A DNA stretch of 64,000 bases from Bifidobacterium boum (GCF_000741535.1 NZ_JGYQ01000002.1:62001-126000), one strand, 5' to 3'. Positions 1 through 10,373 are shown, counted from the first letter of the stretch. Made by a program: numbers and translations. Notes: a model not told the origin generated them from the letters alone.

Positions 1-450
1 GTTCTGGAGAACGCCGAAGGACTGCAGATCATGCTTGAAGGCCTTGAGAAGGCTCTGCCTATCCCTGCCGACGAATTCGATTCCGTGGCTGGGTTGGAAG
101 CACGAGGATTCCTGTTTGGCCCAGCACTTGCCGCCCGTCTGGGCAAAGGCTTCATCGCGGTACGAAAAGCGGGCAAGCTCCCTCCGGAAGTCATCGGTGA
201 AGATTACACCTTGGAATACGGTACGGCACGTGTTGAAGTCGAAGCCGATGCCGTGAGCAGGGGAGAGCGCGTACTGATCGTCGACGATTTGATCGCCACC
301 GGCGGGACCGCCAAGGCCGCTGCCGACTTGATTCGCAAGTGTGGAGGCACGGTGGCTGGTTTCAGTTTCGTCATGCAGCTCGAAGGCCTGAGTGGGATTG
401 AAGAGCTGGGCGATTATCCGACCAGTACCTTGGTCTCGATGCCGGCGTAA
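1..450 (+). CDS. apt: Adenine phosphoribosyltransferase (5' partial)
   Basis: The frame is open from the first base of the window, so the N-terminus lies outside it. The enzyme converts adenine and PRPP to AMP in purine salvage, in the cytosol. The PRPP-binding motif VLIVDDLIATGGTA is intact, preceded by the ARGFLFGPALA segment typical of Apt and followed by a normal C-terminus (STLVSMPA). It lies 22 bp upstream of sucC on the same strand and is probably cotranscribed with it. In other actinobacteria apt more often sits near secDF and rel, so the sucC neighbour is of some interest. The family call is firm; only the start is missing. Confidence 0.93.
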   Translation, partial: VLENAEGLQIMLEGLEKALPIPADEFDSVAGLEARGFLFGPALAARLGKGFIAVRKAGKLPPEVIGEDYTLEYGTARVEVEADAVSRGERVLIVDDLIATGGTAKAAADLIRKCGGTVAGFSFVMQLEGLSGIEELGDYPTSTLVSMPA

Positions 451-472
451 CGAATTCAGGAAGAAGGAAGCC

Positions 473-1681
473 ATGGATCTTTATGAATATCAAGCGCGTC
501 AACTGCTTGACGAGCAAGGCATCGCGACTCCGAACGGGATTTTCGCCCGAGATGTCGATGAAGTCGCCCAGGCTGCAGACACTATTGGATATCCGTGTGT
601 CATCAAGGCGCAGGTCAAAATTGGACATCGTGGGCAGGCAGGCGGTGTGAAGATCGCTCACACTCGCGAAGAAGCGGTCGCTGCAGCGAACGCCATCTTC
701 CCCATGGTCATCCATGGCCATAAGGTGCGTGGCGTTCTTGTAGCGGAAGCCAAAAACGTCATCCACGAGTACTACGTCTCCATTTCCGTTGACCGTACTT
801 CGCGTGATTTCGACGTCCTCGCGACCGCCAACGGCGGCACCGAAGTCGAGGAGATCGCCAAGGCGCATCCCGAATCGGTGAAGCGTCTGCATATCAATGC
901 GCTGGATACTTTTGATCTCGATGCCGCCACCGAAATGGCGAAGAACATCGGATTCTACCATGCGGATGTCGATCAGGCCGCACGGATTCTTCTGAACATG
1001 TGGCAGTGTTTCAAAGCCAATGACGCAACACTTGTGGAAATTAATCCTCTCGCCAAGATCGGCGATCCCGACGACGAGTCCAGCAAATCGTTGTGCGCCC
1101 TTGACGCGAAGATTTCACTTGACGATAATGCCGCGTTCCGCCACGATGGGTGGAAGCGTTTCGCGGGTGCGTCCCAGCTTGACCCCTACGAGCAGCGGGC
1201 CAAAGAGCTCGGCTTGCACTACGTGCATCTGCAGGGGCAGGTTGGCGTCATCGGCAACGGCGCCGGTTTGGTTATGAGCTCGCTCGACGCGGTGTCCGGT
1301 GCCGGCGAGGAACAGGGGATGGGCATCAAGCCTGCCAACTTCCTTGACATTGGCGGCGGTGCTTCGTCTGAAGTCATGCGTAACAGTTTGGAGATCGTTC
1401 TGTCTGATCCCCAAGTGAAATCGGTGTTCGTCAACGTGTACGGTGGTATCACGTCATGTGAGCAAGTCGCCGCCGGCATTCTGGGAGCGTTGCAGGCGAT
1501 TGAGACCGTCAAGCCGATTGTCGTGCGTTTTGACGGCAACGCGGCCCAAGAAGGGTTGAGAATGCTTTCTGACGCCAACGATCCGCATCTCCACGTGTTT
1601 GACACGATGGAGGAAGCCGCACAGCAGGCTGCCCATATCGCTGCCCTCGCACAAGCTGCAGACAAGGAGACCAACAAATGA
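473..1681 (+). CDS. sucC: Succinate-CoA ligase (ADP-forming) subunit beta
   Basis: This is the ATP-grasp subunit of succinyl-CoA synthetase, which interconverts succinyl-CoA and succinate with nucleotide phosphorylation. The start at 473 (MDLYEYQARQLL) follows GGAAGAAGGAAG and gives 402 residues, the usual length. An upstream in-frame start would add a non-homologous stretch inside apt. The ATP-grasp region is seen near VIKAQVKIGHRGQAGG, the metal/nucleotide residues at VEINPLA, and the C-terminal ligase domain at NVYGGITSCEQVA. The stop overlaps the sucD start by 4 bp, implying coupled translation of the two subunits. Bifidobacteria lack a full TCA cycle, so the likely role is supplying succinyl-CoA for biosynthesis (inference). 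Confidence 0.96.
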   Translation: MDLYEYQARQLLDEQGIATPNGIFARDVDEVAQAADTIGYPCVIKAQVKIGHRGQAGGVKIAHTREEAVAAANAIFPMVIHGHKVRGVLVAEAKNVIHEYYVSISVDRTSRDFDVLATANGGTEVEEIAKAHPESVKRLHINALDTFDLDAATEMAKNIGFYHADVDQAARILLNMWQCFKANDATLVEINPLAKIGDPDDESSKSLCALDAKISLDDNAAFRHDGWKRFAGASQLDPYEQRAKELGLHYVHLQGQVGVIGNGAGLVMSSLDAVSGAGEEQGMGIKPANFLDIGGGASSEVMRNSLEIVLSDPQVKSVFVNVYGGITSCEQVAAGILGALQAIETVKPIVVRFDGNAAQEGLRMLSDANDPHLHVFDTMEEAAQQAAHIAALAQAADKETNK

Positions 1682-2601
1682 CGTTGTTTGTAGAAGATGG
1701 CGCACCGGTTATCGTTCAAGGCATGACCGGACACCAAGGCATGACACACACCGCTCGCATGCTGAAGGCAGGAACGAATATCGTCGGCGGTGTGAATCCT
1801 CGCAAGGCAGGAACCTCAGTCACGTATCCCAACGCGAAGAACGGGAAGGATGCAGTCATCCCGGTCTATGCGACATGCAGCGAAGCATCCAAGGCGACCG
1901 GTGCCCACGCCAGTGTCATCTTCGTCCCACCTCGTTTCGCCAAGGATGCGGTTGTCGAAGCGATCCAAGCGGGAATCAGCACCATCGTGGTCATCACTGA
2001 AGGCATCCCGGTGGCTGATTCGGCGTATTTCGTTGAGTTGGCCCTGCGCAAGGGTGTGCGCATCATCGGCCCGAACTGCCCGGGGCTCATCACCTTGCCC
2101 TCGTCCGAACAGTCCAAGGGCGTCAATATGGGCATCATTCCCGATGGTATCGTCAAGCGCGGCCCGCTCGGCCTGGTTTCCAAATCCGGAACCTTGACCT
2201 ATCAGCTCATGGGAGAGTTGTCTGATATCGGGTTCACCGCCTGTGTCGGTGTCGGCGGTGACCCGATTGTCGGCACCACCCTTCAGGAATCGCTTGAAGC
2301 ATTCGAAGCTGACGAAGCGACCAAGGGTGTTGTCATGATCGGCGAGATTGGCGGAAGCGCCGAACAGGATGCCGCGCAATGGGCCAGCACACATATGACC
2401 AAGCCGGTCGTCGCCTATATCGCCGGATTCACTGCGCCCGAAGGCAAACAGATGGGACACGCCGGCGCGATTGTGTCAGGCGGCAAAGGCACCGCACAGG
2501 ATAAGAAAGTCGCACTGGAAGCGGTAGGCATTCCGGTAGGCAAGACTCCGCGCCAGACCGCGGAACTGATGCGTAAGGCATTGCAATCCGTAGCCGCATG
2601 A
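1678..2601 (+). CDS. sucD: Succinate-CoA ligase subunit alpha
   Basis: Alpha subunit of succinyl-CoA synthetase: it binds CoA in an N-terminal Rossmann fold and carries the phosphorylated histidine. GMTGHQGMTHT near the N-terminus, GPNCPGLI in the middle, and the active-site segment MGHAGAIVSGGKGTAQ near the C-terminus (the His of GHAG) are all present. Length is 307 residues, normal for the family. It overlaps sucC by 4 bp upstream and the next membrane-protein gene by 4 bp downstream, so the cluster reads as a single transcript. Confidence 0.96.
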   Translation: MTLFVEDGAPVIVQGMTGHQGMTHTARMLKAGTNIVGGVNPRKAGTSVTYPNAKNGKDAVIPVYATCSEASKATGAHASVIFVPPRFAKDAVVEAIQAGISTIVVITEGIPVADSAYFVELALRKGVRIIGPNCPGLITLPSSEQSKGVNMGIIPDGIVKRGPLGLVSKSGTLTYQLMGELSDIGFTACVGVGGDPIVGTTLQESLEAFEADEATKGVVMIGEIGGSAEQDAAQWASTHMTKPVVAYIAGFTAPEGKQMGHAGAIVSGGKGTAQDKKVALEAVGIPVGKTPRQTAELMRKALQSVAA

Positions 2602-3962
2602 ACAAGCGTGTAGTCTCGTTTTTCAAGGGGGTCGCCTTCGCGGCGGCCTCCATGGCGTTGTATGTGCTGGCACTGTGGCTGGTCATCACATTACTGCTAC
2701 TCGTGGTGTCCATGGAAGAGGGCGCCACGAATCTGACAGGCTATGCCGTTCCCCTTACCCAGGCCATGGTGTTGCTCGCCCAAGGCGTCGGGTTCCGTGC
2801 CGGAGCGGTCACATTAAGCATCATTCCTCTCGGACTTACGCTATTGCTCATATGGCTTCTGTCGGCTATTGCACGCAAGCGGAGCCTTCCCGTACCAGCC
2901 TATTTCGGCGGACTGCTCGTTTGGCTGGTGATGAATGCGGCGTTCACGTATGGTGTTTCAGTGAGCCTGCTCGACGATACCATCCATGTCCTATTGAAAA
3001 CGGGTATGGTGTTCACTGCGGCGTATCTTATCGGCACCATCCCGGCAAGCCAGGCCTGGCACACGGTTTCGCAGTTCTTTCATGAACGCATGACACCAGG
3101 CTTACGCCGTACTTGGACTCTGGGACTCACCTTGGCAGGCACGCTGCTGGCCGTCTACATGGTTGCCGCCGGTATTGATCTTGTTGTCTGGATTGTATAC
3201 GGCTATGACGCCGTCCAACGTGTGTTCGAACTGGATGCCATGGGCACCGGTTCGCGTATTCTCACATCGATTTGCACACTCGCATGGTTGCCCAATCTAT
3301 GCCTGTGGTCGTTGTCTTGGATGTTCGGTGCCGGCTTCCATATCGGCGATGTCGCACATTTCACGCTGTGGACGGACCACAGTGACGGATTGCCCGGCAT
3401 ACCGGTATTCGCCATCTTCCCCCAAGCGCTTACCAACGATGGGCTGCGAACCGTATTGATATCACTGCCGCTTATCATTGCAGTTGTATGCGCTACGGCG
3501 TTTATGCTATCGCCTACCGGCTTTGCGATCCGGGCGCCTCACGCACAAGACGATCGTCAGACCCTGATGCGCAAAGCGGTGGACTTCGCGTACCCGCTCG
3601 GCGCGTGCAGTATCGCCGGTGTGTTGGTGTCTCTCGCCTCATCGTGCATGTTTGCCGTATCCAACGGATCGCTGGGAAGGCATCGTTTGGCCCATGTCGG
3701 TGTCGATGTGGTCTCGTCGACCCGCGCGGTCGCACAACCGACGATGACCGGTCTGTTTGCAGTATGGGCGGCAGTCATCGTGTTTGACACGGCAATATAT
3801 GGATTACGCTTGGGTTGGATGCGTTTGCGTCCGGCCAAGGAATCCCGTGAACCATCCGCACAGGATGACGGGAAAACCATGGACGTGCAACCCACGCCCC
3901 GTGTCGTGAATTCGGCACCCATCACCAAGGAGGAGCAGGATGACAACAAATCGGCCGATTAA
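2598..3962 (+). CDS. PerM-like multispanning membrane protein (DUF6350)
   Basis: Integral membrane protein of 454 residues with about nine hydrophobic spans separated by short loops and a polar, charged C-terminal tail of about 60 residues. No enzymatic motif is visible. Its place between sucD and purH is the same as mycobacterial Rv0955 (PerM), a membrane protein linked to cell division under stress, and the topology agrees. I infer membership of the DUF6350/PerM group from synteny and architecture, not from alignment. It overlaps sucD by 4 bp and the purH start by 23 bp, so translation of all three is probably coupled. Role in division here is an inference. Confidence 0.75.
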   Translation: MNKRVVSFFKGVAFAAASMALYVLALWLVITLLLLVVSMEEGATNLTGYAVPLTQAMVLLAQGVGFRAGAVTLSIIPLGLTLLLIWLLSAIARKRSLPVPAYFGGLLVWLVMNAAFTYGVSVSLLDDTIHVLLKTGMVFTAAYLIGTIPASQAWHTVSQFFHERMTPGLRRTWTLGLTLAGTLLAVYMVAAGIDLVVWIVYGYDAVQRVFELDAMGTGSRILTSICTLAWLPNLCLWSLSWMFGAGFHIGDVAHFTLWTDHSDGLPGIPVFAIFPQALTNDGLRTVLISLPLIIAVVCATAFMLSPTGFAIRAPHAQDDRQTLMRKAVDFAYPLGACSIAGVLVSLASSCMFAVSNGSLGRHRLAHVGVDVVSSTRAVAQPTMTGLFAVWAAVIVFDTAIYGLRLGWMRLRPAKESREPSAQDDGKTMDVQPTPRVVNSAPITKEEQDDNKSAD

Positions 3963-5568
3963 ACGCGCCCTTGTGTCAGTATTCCACAAAGACGGCATCG
4001 ACGTGCTGGCGAAAGCCTTCATCGCGGCGGGAACAGAAGTGGTTTCCACCGGTTCGACCGCGAAGCGGCTTGCCGAGCTTGGAGTACAAGTCATCGAAGT
4101 CAGCGATGTCACAGGATTCCCGGAAAGCCTTGACGGGCGAGTCAAGACGCTCGATCCGCATATTCATGCGGGCATTCTCGCCGACATGACCAACCCGGAC
4201 CATGTGAATCAGCTGAAAGCGCTTGGTATTAAGCCGTTTGATTTGGTGGTCGTCAATCTCTACCCGTTCGCTGACACGGTTCGTTCCGGCGCCAATGAGG
4301 CTGACACCATCGAGAAAATCGATATCGGCGGGCCGTCCATGGTTCGTGCCGCCGCGAAGAACAGCGCGACCGTCGCCATCATTACCGATCCGAATGATTA
4401 TGCTCTGGTCGCCAAGCGTGTCGAGAACGGCACCGGATTCGATCTTGAGGAACGTCGTTGGCTGGCCGCTAAGGCTTTCGCTCACACCGCAGCCTATGAT
4501 GCGACAATTAACGAGTGGACTTCGAAGCACTGGCCGAAACCGAAGAGTATCGAACAGGATGAAGCTGGTGCGCAAGAATTGCCGCATGAGGATTCGCTGT
4601 TCCCCGCCGCGTACACGCGTACCTGGGATCGCGCTCATATCCTGCGCTACGGTGAGAACCCCCATCAAAGCGCCGCGTTGTATCTTGACCCGTTGAACCA
4701 GACCGGTTTTGCGCATGCCGAGCAGTTGGGCGGCAAACCGATGAGCTACAACAACTATGTGGATGCCGATGCCGCGTGGCGTGCCGTATGGGATTTCGCC
4801 CCGCAAATCGCTGTCGCTGTTGTCAAGCACAACAATCCGTGCGGACTTGCCATTGGCGCGACTGTTGCTGAAGCCCATAAGAAGGCACACGCGTGCGACC
4901 CGATGAGTGCCTATGGCGGCGTGATCGCGGCCAACACGACGGTTACCCTCGAGATGGCGCAGAATGTCCGGCCGATCTTCACCGAAGTCATCGTCGCTCC
5001 GGAATATGAGCCTGAGGCGTTGGAACTGCTGAAGACCAAGAAGAAGAATCTTCGTATTCTCAAGGTTGCGGAACCGCCGCGTACCAAGCAGCAGTATCGG
5101 CAGATCGATGGCGGCCTGCTGGTGCAGACCATGGATCTCATCGATGCCCCCGGTGACACGCCCGACGCTTGGAAGCTTGTTTCCGGTGAGGCCGCTGATG
5201 CCGAGACGCTCCGCGATCTTGAATTCGCATGGCGAGCCATCCGTTGCGTGAAATCCAATGCGATCCTGTTGGCGCATGACCAAGCTACGGTCGGTATCGG
5301 TATGGGTCAGGTCAATCGTGTGGATTCCTGCCATCTTGCGGTAGAACGTGCGAATACGCTGGCTGATGGCGCCAATCGTGCACAAGGCTCGGTTGCCGCT
5401 TCTGACGCATTCTTCCCCTTCGCTGACGGTGCCGAATACCTGATCAATGCCGGTGTCAAGGCCATTGTCCAGCCCGGCGGTTCGATTCGCGACGAGGAAG
5501 TGTTCGAAGCTGCCCGTAAGGCCGGCGTGACCATGTACATCACCGGGACGCGCCACTTCTTCCACTGA
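3940..5568 (+). CDS. purH: Bifunctional AICAR formyltransferase/IMP cyclohydrolase
   Basis: Catalyses the last two steps of de novo IMP synthesis. The N-terminal MGS-like cyclohydrolase domain (about residues 1-200) shows [27 protein letters not shown] and [16 protein letters not shown]. The C-terminal formyltransferase domain shows [21 protein letters not shown] and DPMSAYGG and ends in the usual TGTRHFFH. Length is 542 residues. The start at 3940 follows AAGGAGGAGCAGG inside the end of the preceding membrane-protein gene. The order sucCD-perM-purH matches that of other actinobacteria. Confidence 0.97.
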   Translation: MTTNRPIKRALVSVFHKDGIDVLAKAFIAAGTEVVSTGSTAKRLAELGVQVIEVSDVTGFPESLDGRVKTLDPHIHAGILADMTNPDHVNQLKALGIKPFDLVVVNLYPFADTVRSGANEADTIEKIDIGGPSMVRAAAKNSATVAIITDPNDYALVAKRVENGTGFDLEERRWLAAKAFAHTAAYDATINEWTSKHWPKPKSIEQDEAGAQELPHEDSLFPAAYTRTWDRAHILRYGENPHQSAALYLDPLNQTGFAHAEQLGGKPMSYNNYVDADAAWRAVWDFAPQIAVAVVKHNNPCGLAIGATVAEAHKKAHACDPMSAYGGVIAANTTVTLEMAQNVRPIFTEVIVAPEYEPEALELLKTKKKNLRILKVAEPPRTKQQYRQIDGGLLVQTMDLIDAPGDTPDAWKLVSGEAADAETLRDLEFAWRAIRCVKSNAILLAHDQATVGIGMGQVNRVDSCHLAVERANTLADGANRAQGSVAASDAFFPFADGAEYLINAGVKAIVQPGGSIRDEEVFEAARKAGVTMYITGTRHFFH

Positions 5569-5627
5569 TCCGCCATCATGACGGGGGAGAGCCAGCCGCT
5601 GTTCAACGTCATGCCCGGTGTTCGTCT

Positions 5628-5676
5628 GTTGGGGCGGGAGGCTTATAGTACGTATGTCTTGGCATCCCGCCCCAAC
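5628..5676. repeat. 12-bp perfect inverted repeat between purH and the DUF3017 gene
   Basis: GTTGGGGCGGGA at 5628-5639 is matched exactly by its reverse complement at 5665-5676, with 25 bases between. It may act as the purH terminator hairpin, although no U-tract follows, or as an operator, because the right arm fills the spacer of a candidate promoter. Confidence 0.7.
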
Positions 5677-5687
5677 GTGTATATTGT
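5659..5687 (+). promoter_or_regulatory. Candidate promoter for the DUF3017 gene
   Basis: TTGGCA at 5659-5664 and TATTGT at 5682-5687 are separated by 17 bp, upstream of the GTG start at 5776. The spacer is almost wholly the right arm of the inverted repeat 5628-5676. The assignment rests on consensus matching alone. Confidence 0.4.
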
Positions 5688-5775
5688 GATGCAGCGCAAT
5701 CGAGTCGCGGACATGCCGGTGCGTTCCGTGGCAGGCAGTCGGCATGTCATCCCGGTATAAGGAAGGACAGTAATC

Positions 5776-6063
5776 GTGGCACATGAACATCCCTATGTTT
5801 CGGAAGCCCGTGAAGGCAAACCTGGTTGTGAATGGACGGTTGCGTTGTTGGTGTGTCTGACTGGTATTCTCGCTGGTCTTGGATATACGACGGCCGCCAC
5901 GATTGTTCTTGTCGTGACGGCCGTCGTGCTGGGATTGATTCGCGTCATACTGCGTGATCGCAGCCCTTGGAAGGTGCGTTCCGCGGTATTTGACTCCCTG
6001 ATGTGCTTATGCTTCGGGCTCGGACTTTCCGTTCTCGCTTTGAGCATCCACTTCATGGTCTGA
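5776..6063 (+). CDS. DUF3017 family small membrane protein
   Basis: A 95-residue protein with a short polar N-terminus and about three hydrophobic helices. Proteins of this size and pattern (DUF3017) commonly lie downstream of purH in actinobacteria. GTG is the start, with GGAAGGAC upstream. Function is unknown. The last 57 bp overlap the 3' end of the convergent aquaporin gene, so the two transcripts are antisense to one another over that region. Confidence 0.75.
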   Translation: MAHEHPYVSEAREGKPGCEWTVALLVCLTGILAGLGYTTAATIVLVVTAVVLGLIRVILRDRSPWKVRSAVFDSLMCLCFGLGLSVLALSIHFMV

Positions 6064-6993
6064 ATCGTCGGCGCTGTCGGCTGAAGCATCCTGCTCATCA
6101 TGCTCGTCGGAGGTATCGCCTTCGGAGGCCTGACCATCCGCTTCATCCGCAATATCCTGTGGCGTTTCTTGGTCTTGTACGGCAGTAAGGCGGGCGGCGG
6201 CTTGATCCCTGATAAGCTGCACGCCGATCATCACCATGGCGACGATCGCAGCAGCAAGAATCGGACAAATCCAGAACACCCACAGCTGTTGCATAGGATT
6301 CTGAGCCAATCCCGCGTTGCGGGCGAACAATGCGATACCCGTGGAACGTGCCGGATTCATGCCGGCACCGGTCACCGGGTAGGTCATAGCGGCACCCAAT
6401 CCGTATGCCAGACCCATGGCGGTGGCGTGAGCGGTGGCGTCCGCATCGTCGTGTGATGTCGCCATCGCGGCGGCAACCACCAGAATGCTTGCGATGATTT
6501 CAACAATCACCGCCAACGTGATATCGAAGGAGGCGCTGACGCTGCTGAGCATCGAGGCGGATACTGAGCCATCGCCGAATCCGTTTACCGCGTCGGTCAG
6601 CCAAATTTTCTTGGTCAACGTTTCGGTGGTGGGAAGAATACCCACGAGGATCGCTCCGGCGATAACGCCGCCGAGCACCTGTGCGACGATATACAGCACA
6701 CCGTCGAGAGGCTTCGTCCTGCCGATCAACATGGATGCCAACGTGATAGCGGGATTGAATTGACCCCCGGATACTTTGGCGAAGATGAAGGTGACGGCGG
6801 CGTACGCTACGCCGGTGGCGAGCGCAATGAATGCCATATTGATGCCGAATAGCGCTGACCCGAATGTGCTGAAAGCATAAATCGCGAAGAAGACGATGCA
6901 GCTGCCTGCGAGTTCTGCGCCGACGCGAATCGCGAGTGGCATGGTCGTTTGAGCAGGCGCGTTGTGGGTGGCTTGTGATCCCGTATCAGTCAT
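6007..6993 (-). CDS. Aquaporin (MIP family), AqpZ-like with long acidic tail
   Basis: Six hydrophobic spans and both half-helix NPA motifs are present: GGQFNPAIT in the first half and GMNPARS in the second. The residue after the second NPA-R is Ser, as in water-selective AqpZ proteins (NPARS), rather than the Asp of glycerol facilitators, so water transport across the membrane is the better guess. The protein is 328 residues because of a roughly 60-residue hydrophilic, Asp/Glu/Ser-rich C-terminus not needed for the channel fold. The final codons of that tail overlap the DUF3017 gene on the opposite strand. AGAAAG lies just upstream of the start. Confidence 0.9.
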   Translation of the reverse strand: MTDTGSQATHNAPAQTTMPLAIRVGAELAGSCIVFFAIYAFSTFGSALFGINMAFIALATGVAYAAVTFIFAKVSGGQFNPAITLASMLIGRTKPLDGVLYIVAQVLGGVIAGAILVGILPTTETLTKKIWLTDAVNGFGDGSVSASMLSSVSASFDITLAVIVEIIASILVVAAAMATSHDDADATAHATAMGLAYGLGAAMTYPVTGAGMNPARSTGIALFARNAGLAQNPMQQLWVFWICPILAAAIVAMVMIGVQLIRDQAAARLTAVQDQETPQDIADEADGQASEGDTSDEHDEQDASADSADDSDHEVDAQSENGKSEPEA

Positions 6994-7211
6994 TGATGGT
7001 TCTTTCTCTAGATGGGACGGCGGGGCGCGACGCGTGTTGGACGTGCCGGTGTTCCGTCAGACATGCGTCATTCTACCAGCACGGCATGGTGTCCTTGGGA
7101 TTGAGGTACAATATTGTTGTTTTGCGGCTTGTATGCCAAGCTGAATTTCGCGAAACTACTGATATATGTATCCATGACAGTTTCAAGCTGTCCGGCCACG
7201 TTGGGAGAACG

Positions 7212-7985
7212 ATGCCAAACGCATATTCTCGAGCGCTCAAAGCGCATGAAGACAATCAAGAAGGTATTCGCCTGCAGAAGGTTCTTGCCCAGGCGGGATT
7301 CGGATCGCGACGCAAATGCGAGCAAATCATTCTCGACGGTAGGGTCGAGGTCGACGGCGAGCTGGTCACTCAACTCGGCACGCGGGTTGATCCGACGAGC
7401 CAACAAATCAGGGTTGACGGTTCTCGTGTACGGCTCAATCCGAATCATGTGACGCTGGCGTTGAACAAACCGCGCAAGGTGTTGAGCACGATGGATGACC
7501 CCAAGGGCCGGTACACGTTGCGTGACATTGTCGGCGACAAGTATGAGCGGATTTTCCATATGGGACGTCTGGATTATGACTCTGAAGGCCTGATCCTCAT
7601 GACGAACGATGGCGAGCTCAGCCAGCATGTCATGCATCCCAAGTATGAGGTGGAGAAAACGTATATTGCGACATTGCAGGGTCGTATCAGCGGCAATGTG
7701 TGTCGGCGCCTCGTATCGCAGGGCGTACAACTTGATGACGGGTGGATTCGTCTCGATCATTGCGCCATAATCGATGCGAATCATGAGAGCACACTGGTGA
7801 AGGTTGTGCTGCATTCCGGAAAGAACCGTATCGTTCGTCGTATTTTTGACGCGGTCGGCTATCCGGTGAAACGTCTTGTCCGCACTCAGATCGGCCCGAT
7901 CAAGCTTGGCGACCTCAAGTCCGGATCGTATCGGGTGCTGTCACAGACCGAGGTGCGTTCACTGGCCAAGGAGGTCGGACTGTGA
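7212..7985 (+). CDS. rluB: 23S rRNA pseudouridine synthase (RluB/RsuA family)
   Basis: An S4 RNA-binding domain at the N-terminus ([19 protein letters not shown]) is followed by the catalytic domain with [19 protein letters not shown], whose first Asp is the conserved catalytic residue. The start at 7212 ([12 protein letters not shown]) follows TTGGGAGAACG and gives 257 residues, normal for RluB. Upstream extension adds unrelated residues. The stop overlaps the GTG start of cmk-der (GTGA), so the two are coupled. In many Gram-positive genomes scpB-rluB-cmk-der are neighbours, and the order here agrees. Confidence 0.92.
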   Translation: MPNAYSRALKAHEDNQEGIRLQKVLAQAGFGSRRKCEQIILDGRVEVDGELVTQLGTRVDPTSQQIRVDGSRVRLNPNHVTLALNKPRKVLSTMDDPKGRYTLRDIVGDKYERIFHMGRLDYDSEGLILMTNDGELSQHVMHPKYEVEKTYIATLQGRISGNVCRRLVSQGVQLDDGWIRLDHCAIIDANHESTLVKVVLHSGKNRIVRRIFDAVGYPVKRLVRTQIGPIKLGDLKSGSYRVLSQTEVRSLAKEVGL

Positions 7986-10105
7986 TTCGTGTGGCTATCG
8001 ATGGTCCTGCCGGTGTCGGCAAATCGTCGACATCGAAGGCTTTGGCGCAGCATTTCGGTTTTGCATATCTGGATACCGGCGCAATGTACCGTGCTTGCGC
8101 ATGGTGGTGTCTTCATCAGGGTATCGACCTTGATGCGGATGAGCTTGATGAGCGGTTAATCACTGAGGCTGTCGGCGAGTTCTTCACTGAGGGGCATGCT
8201 GATGTCACAGTCGACCCTGAGGATCCGAAGGTGTTGGCTGATGGGCAGGATATCAGTGAGGAGATTCGTTCCGCGCAAGTATCTTCGCATGTTTCGAAAG
8301 TTTCCGGAATCATTCCGGTGCGCCATATTCTGATTGCCGCGCAGCGTGCGTATATCGCCAGGGAAGCGTCAGCTGACTCGTTCTCGCAGGGGCGTGGAAT
8401 CGTTGCCGAGGGGCGGGATATCACGACGGTTGTCGAACCTGATGCAGAGGTTCGTGTCCTGCTTACGGCACGCGAAGAGGTCCGGCAGTCTCGTAGGAGC
8501 GGTCAGGCTGGTCAGGGTGTCGGAGCGGATGATGTCGCCAAACGTGACCGTGCTGATTCCAAGGTGACGAGTTTCCTGACTGCTGCCGACGGTGTCGTCA
8601 CGTTGGACAACTCTGACCTCACGTTTGAGCAGACATTGGAACAGCTGATCAAACTGGTGGATGACGCGATTGAGGAACAGCAGTATCGTGAGTATGCCTT
8701 GAATCTCGAAGGGTATGAGCTCGATGAGGAGGATCGCGAGCTCATCGCCGGCGATTATGACGAGTATGAGGATGATGCACTGGGCAAGCGTGTCGGTGTT
8801 ATCGCCGTGGTTGGACGCCCGAACGTTGGCAAGTCGACGCTGGTGAATCGTATTCTCGGTCGTCGTGCGGCGGTTGTCGAGGATACGCCCGGCGTGACGA
8901 GAGATCGCGTCAGCTATGATGCCGAGTGGGCGGGAACGGATTTCAAGCTTGTTGATACCGGCGGCTGGGAAGCGGACGTCGAAGGCATCGCATCCGCGAT
9001 TGCCTCCCAAGCGCAGATCGCGGTCCAGCTTGCGGATGCGGTGATTTTCGTTGTTGACGGGCAGATTGGCATGACCGACACGGATGAACGTATCGTGAGT
9101 ATGCTTCGTTCCGCAGGTAAGCCGGTCACGCTGGCCGTGAACAAGGTCGACGACGCGCAGAGCGAGTATCTGACCGCGGAATTCTGGAAGTTGGGTCTTG
9201 GCGAGCCTCATGGCATTTCAGCGATGCATGGTCGCGGTGTCGGCGATTTGCTTGACGCTGCGATTGATTCGCTGAAATCCGCCGATCAGACTTCCGGTTT
9301 CCTCACCCCATCGCACTTGCGTCGCATCGCCTTGGTCGGGCGACCGAATGTCGGGAAATCCTCGTTGCTGAATCAACTGGCTCACGCCGAACGCTCCGTG
9401 GTCAATGATTTGGCCGGTACGACCCGTGACCCGGTGGATGAAATCATCAGCATGGACGGGCAGGACTGGCTGTTTATCGATACAGCCGGTATTAAGCGTC
9501 GCCAGCATAAGTTGTCCGGTGCTGAATACTATTCGTCGCTGCGCACGCAGGCCGCGATTGAACGTTCCGAACTCGCGCTGGTGTTGTTCGACGCCTCGCA
9601 GCCGATTGCCGACCAGGATCTCAAAGTCATGAGCCAAGCGGTTGATGCCGGACGTGCGGTTGTCTTGGTATTCAACAAATGGGATCTTATGGACGATTTC
9701 TCCAGACAGCGTCTCGAACGTCTGTGGAATACCGAGTTTGACCGTGTGACTTGGGCTGAGCGTGTCAACCTGTCCGCAAAAACCGGTTGGCACACCAACC
9801 GGTTGACCCGCGCCATGCGGACAGCGCTCGACTCGTGGGATAAGCGTATCCCGACAGGTAAGCTCAACGCGTTCCTCGGGCGAATCCAGGCGGCTCACCC
9901 TCACCCGCTGCGTGGCGGTAAGCAGCCGCGTATCCTGTTCGCAACCCAAGCGTCGACACGACCTCCTCGATTCGTCATCTTCGCGACAGGGTTCCTCGAG
10001 CATGGTTATCGCCGATATCTTGAGCGCCAGCTGCGTGAGGAATTCGGTTTTGAGGGGTCACCAATCCAGATTTCCGTGAAAATTCGTGAGAAACGCCGGA
10101 AATAG
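7982..10105 (+). CDS. cmk-der: Fused cytidylate kinase / ribosome-assembly GTPase Der
   Basis: A single 707-residue frame carries two enzymes. Residues 1 to about 225 are a CMP kinase: P-loop [21 protein letters not shown], and the NMP-binding [10 protein letters not shown]. After an acidic linker (about 230-265, rich in Glu and Asp) comes Der with two G domains: [28 protein letters not shown] and NKVDD in the first; [21 protein letters not shown] and NKWDLMD in the second. The KH-like C-terminal domain ends in VKIREKRRK. All nucleotide-binding motifs are intact. The fusion is known in bifidobacteria and joins pyrimidine supply to 50S subunit assembly. The start is GTG. Confidence 0.97.
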   Translation: MIRVAIDGPAGVGKSSTSKALAQHFGFAYLDTGAMYRACAWWCLHQGIDLDADELDERLITEAVGEFFTEGHADVTVDPEDPKVLADGQDISEEIRSAQVSSHVSKVSGIIPVRHILIAAQRAYIAREASADSFSQGRGIVAEGRDITTVVEPDAEVRVLLTAREEVRQSRRSGQAGQGVGADDVAKRDRADSKVTSFLTAADGVVTLDNSDLTFEQTLEQLIKLVDDAIEEQQYREYALNLEGYELDEEDRELIAGDYDEYEDDALGKRVGVIAVVGRPNVGKSTLVNRILGRRAAVVEDTPGVTRDRVSYDAEWAGTDFKLVDTGGWEADVEGIASAIASQAQIAVQLADAVIFVVDGQIGMTDTDERIVSMLRSAGKPVTLAVNKVDDAQSEYLTAEFWKLGLGEPHGISAMHGRGVGDLLDAAIDSLKSADQTSGFLTPSHLRRIALVGRPNVGKSSLLNQLAHAERSVVNDLAGTTRDPVDEIISMDGQDWLFIDTAGIKRRQHKLSGAEYYSSLRTQAAIERSELALVLFDASQPIADQDLKVMSQAVDAGRAVVLVFNKWDLMDDFSRQRLERLWNTEFDRVTWAERVNLSAKTGWHTNRLTRAMRTALDSWDKRIPTGKLNAFLGRIQAAHPHPLRGGKQPRILFATQASTRPPRFVIFATGFLEHGYRRYLERQLREEFGFEGSPIQISVKIREKRRK

Positions 10106-10147
10106 GTGCTGCTGACGTGCCATACACCAACGGAACGCCACGCCGTG

Positions 10148-10177
10148 TTGGGAATCTCTTCCAACCTGTGGTAAGCT
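10148..10177 (+). promoter_or_regulatory. Candidate promoter of tRNA-Pro
   Basis: TTGGGA at 10148-10153 and TAAGCT at 10172-10177 are separated by 18 bp and end about 26 bp before the mature tRNA. The position is right for a tRNA promoter. The match to consensus is moderate. Confidence 0.4.
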
Positions 10178-10203
10178 AACTCCTCGGCGCGTATAGCGCC
10201 GAT

Positions 10204-10277
<74 letters not shown>

Positions 10278-10281
10278 CTGG

Positions 10282-10322
10282 AAAGCCGCGGAATCACAAC
10301 GATTCCGCGGCTTCTGTTTTTC
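10282..10322 (+). terminator. Intrinsic terminator of tRNA-Pro
   Basis: A 13-bp perfect stem (10283-10295 with 10301-10313, core GCCGCGGAATC) has a 5-base loop and is followed by CTGTTTTT. Confidence 0.9.
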
Positions 10323-10325
10323 CGG

Positions 10326-10344
10326 CGTGCAACAAACGTGCAAC
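10326..10344. repeat. Direct repeat CGTGCAAC x2 beside tRNA-Pro
   Basis: CGTGCAAC occurs at 10326-10333 and again at 10337-10344, 11 bp apart, just past the tRNA terminator. Short direct repeats of this kind are often seen as arm-type sites next to tRNA attachment sites. No integrase gene is present, so this is only suggestive of a past integration. Confidence 0.4.
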
Positions 10345-10373
10345 ATGAACAGCACTTCGGACAGCGACACCGC

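Noticed and set aside
5578..5760. A 60-codon frame between purH and the DUF3017 gene
   Set aside because: It crosses the inverted repeat and candidate promoter, and shows no protein-like conservation or family.
3976..5790. A 604-codon open frame antisense to purH
   Set aside because: It mirrors the codon pattern of purH on the other strand. No domain is seen, and purH is complete and unmistakable.
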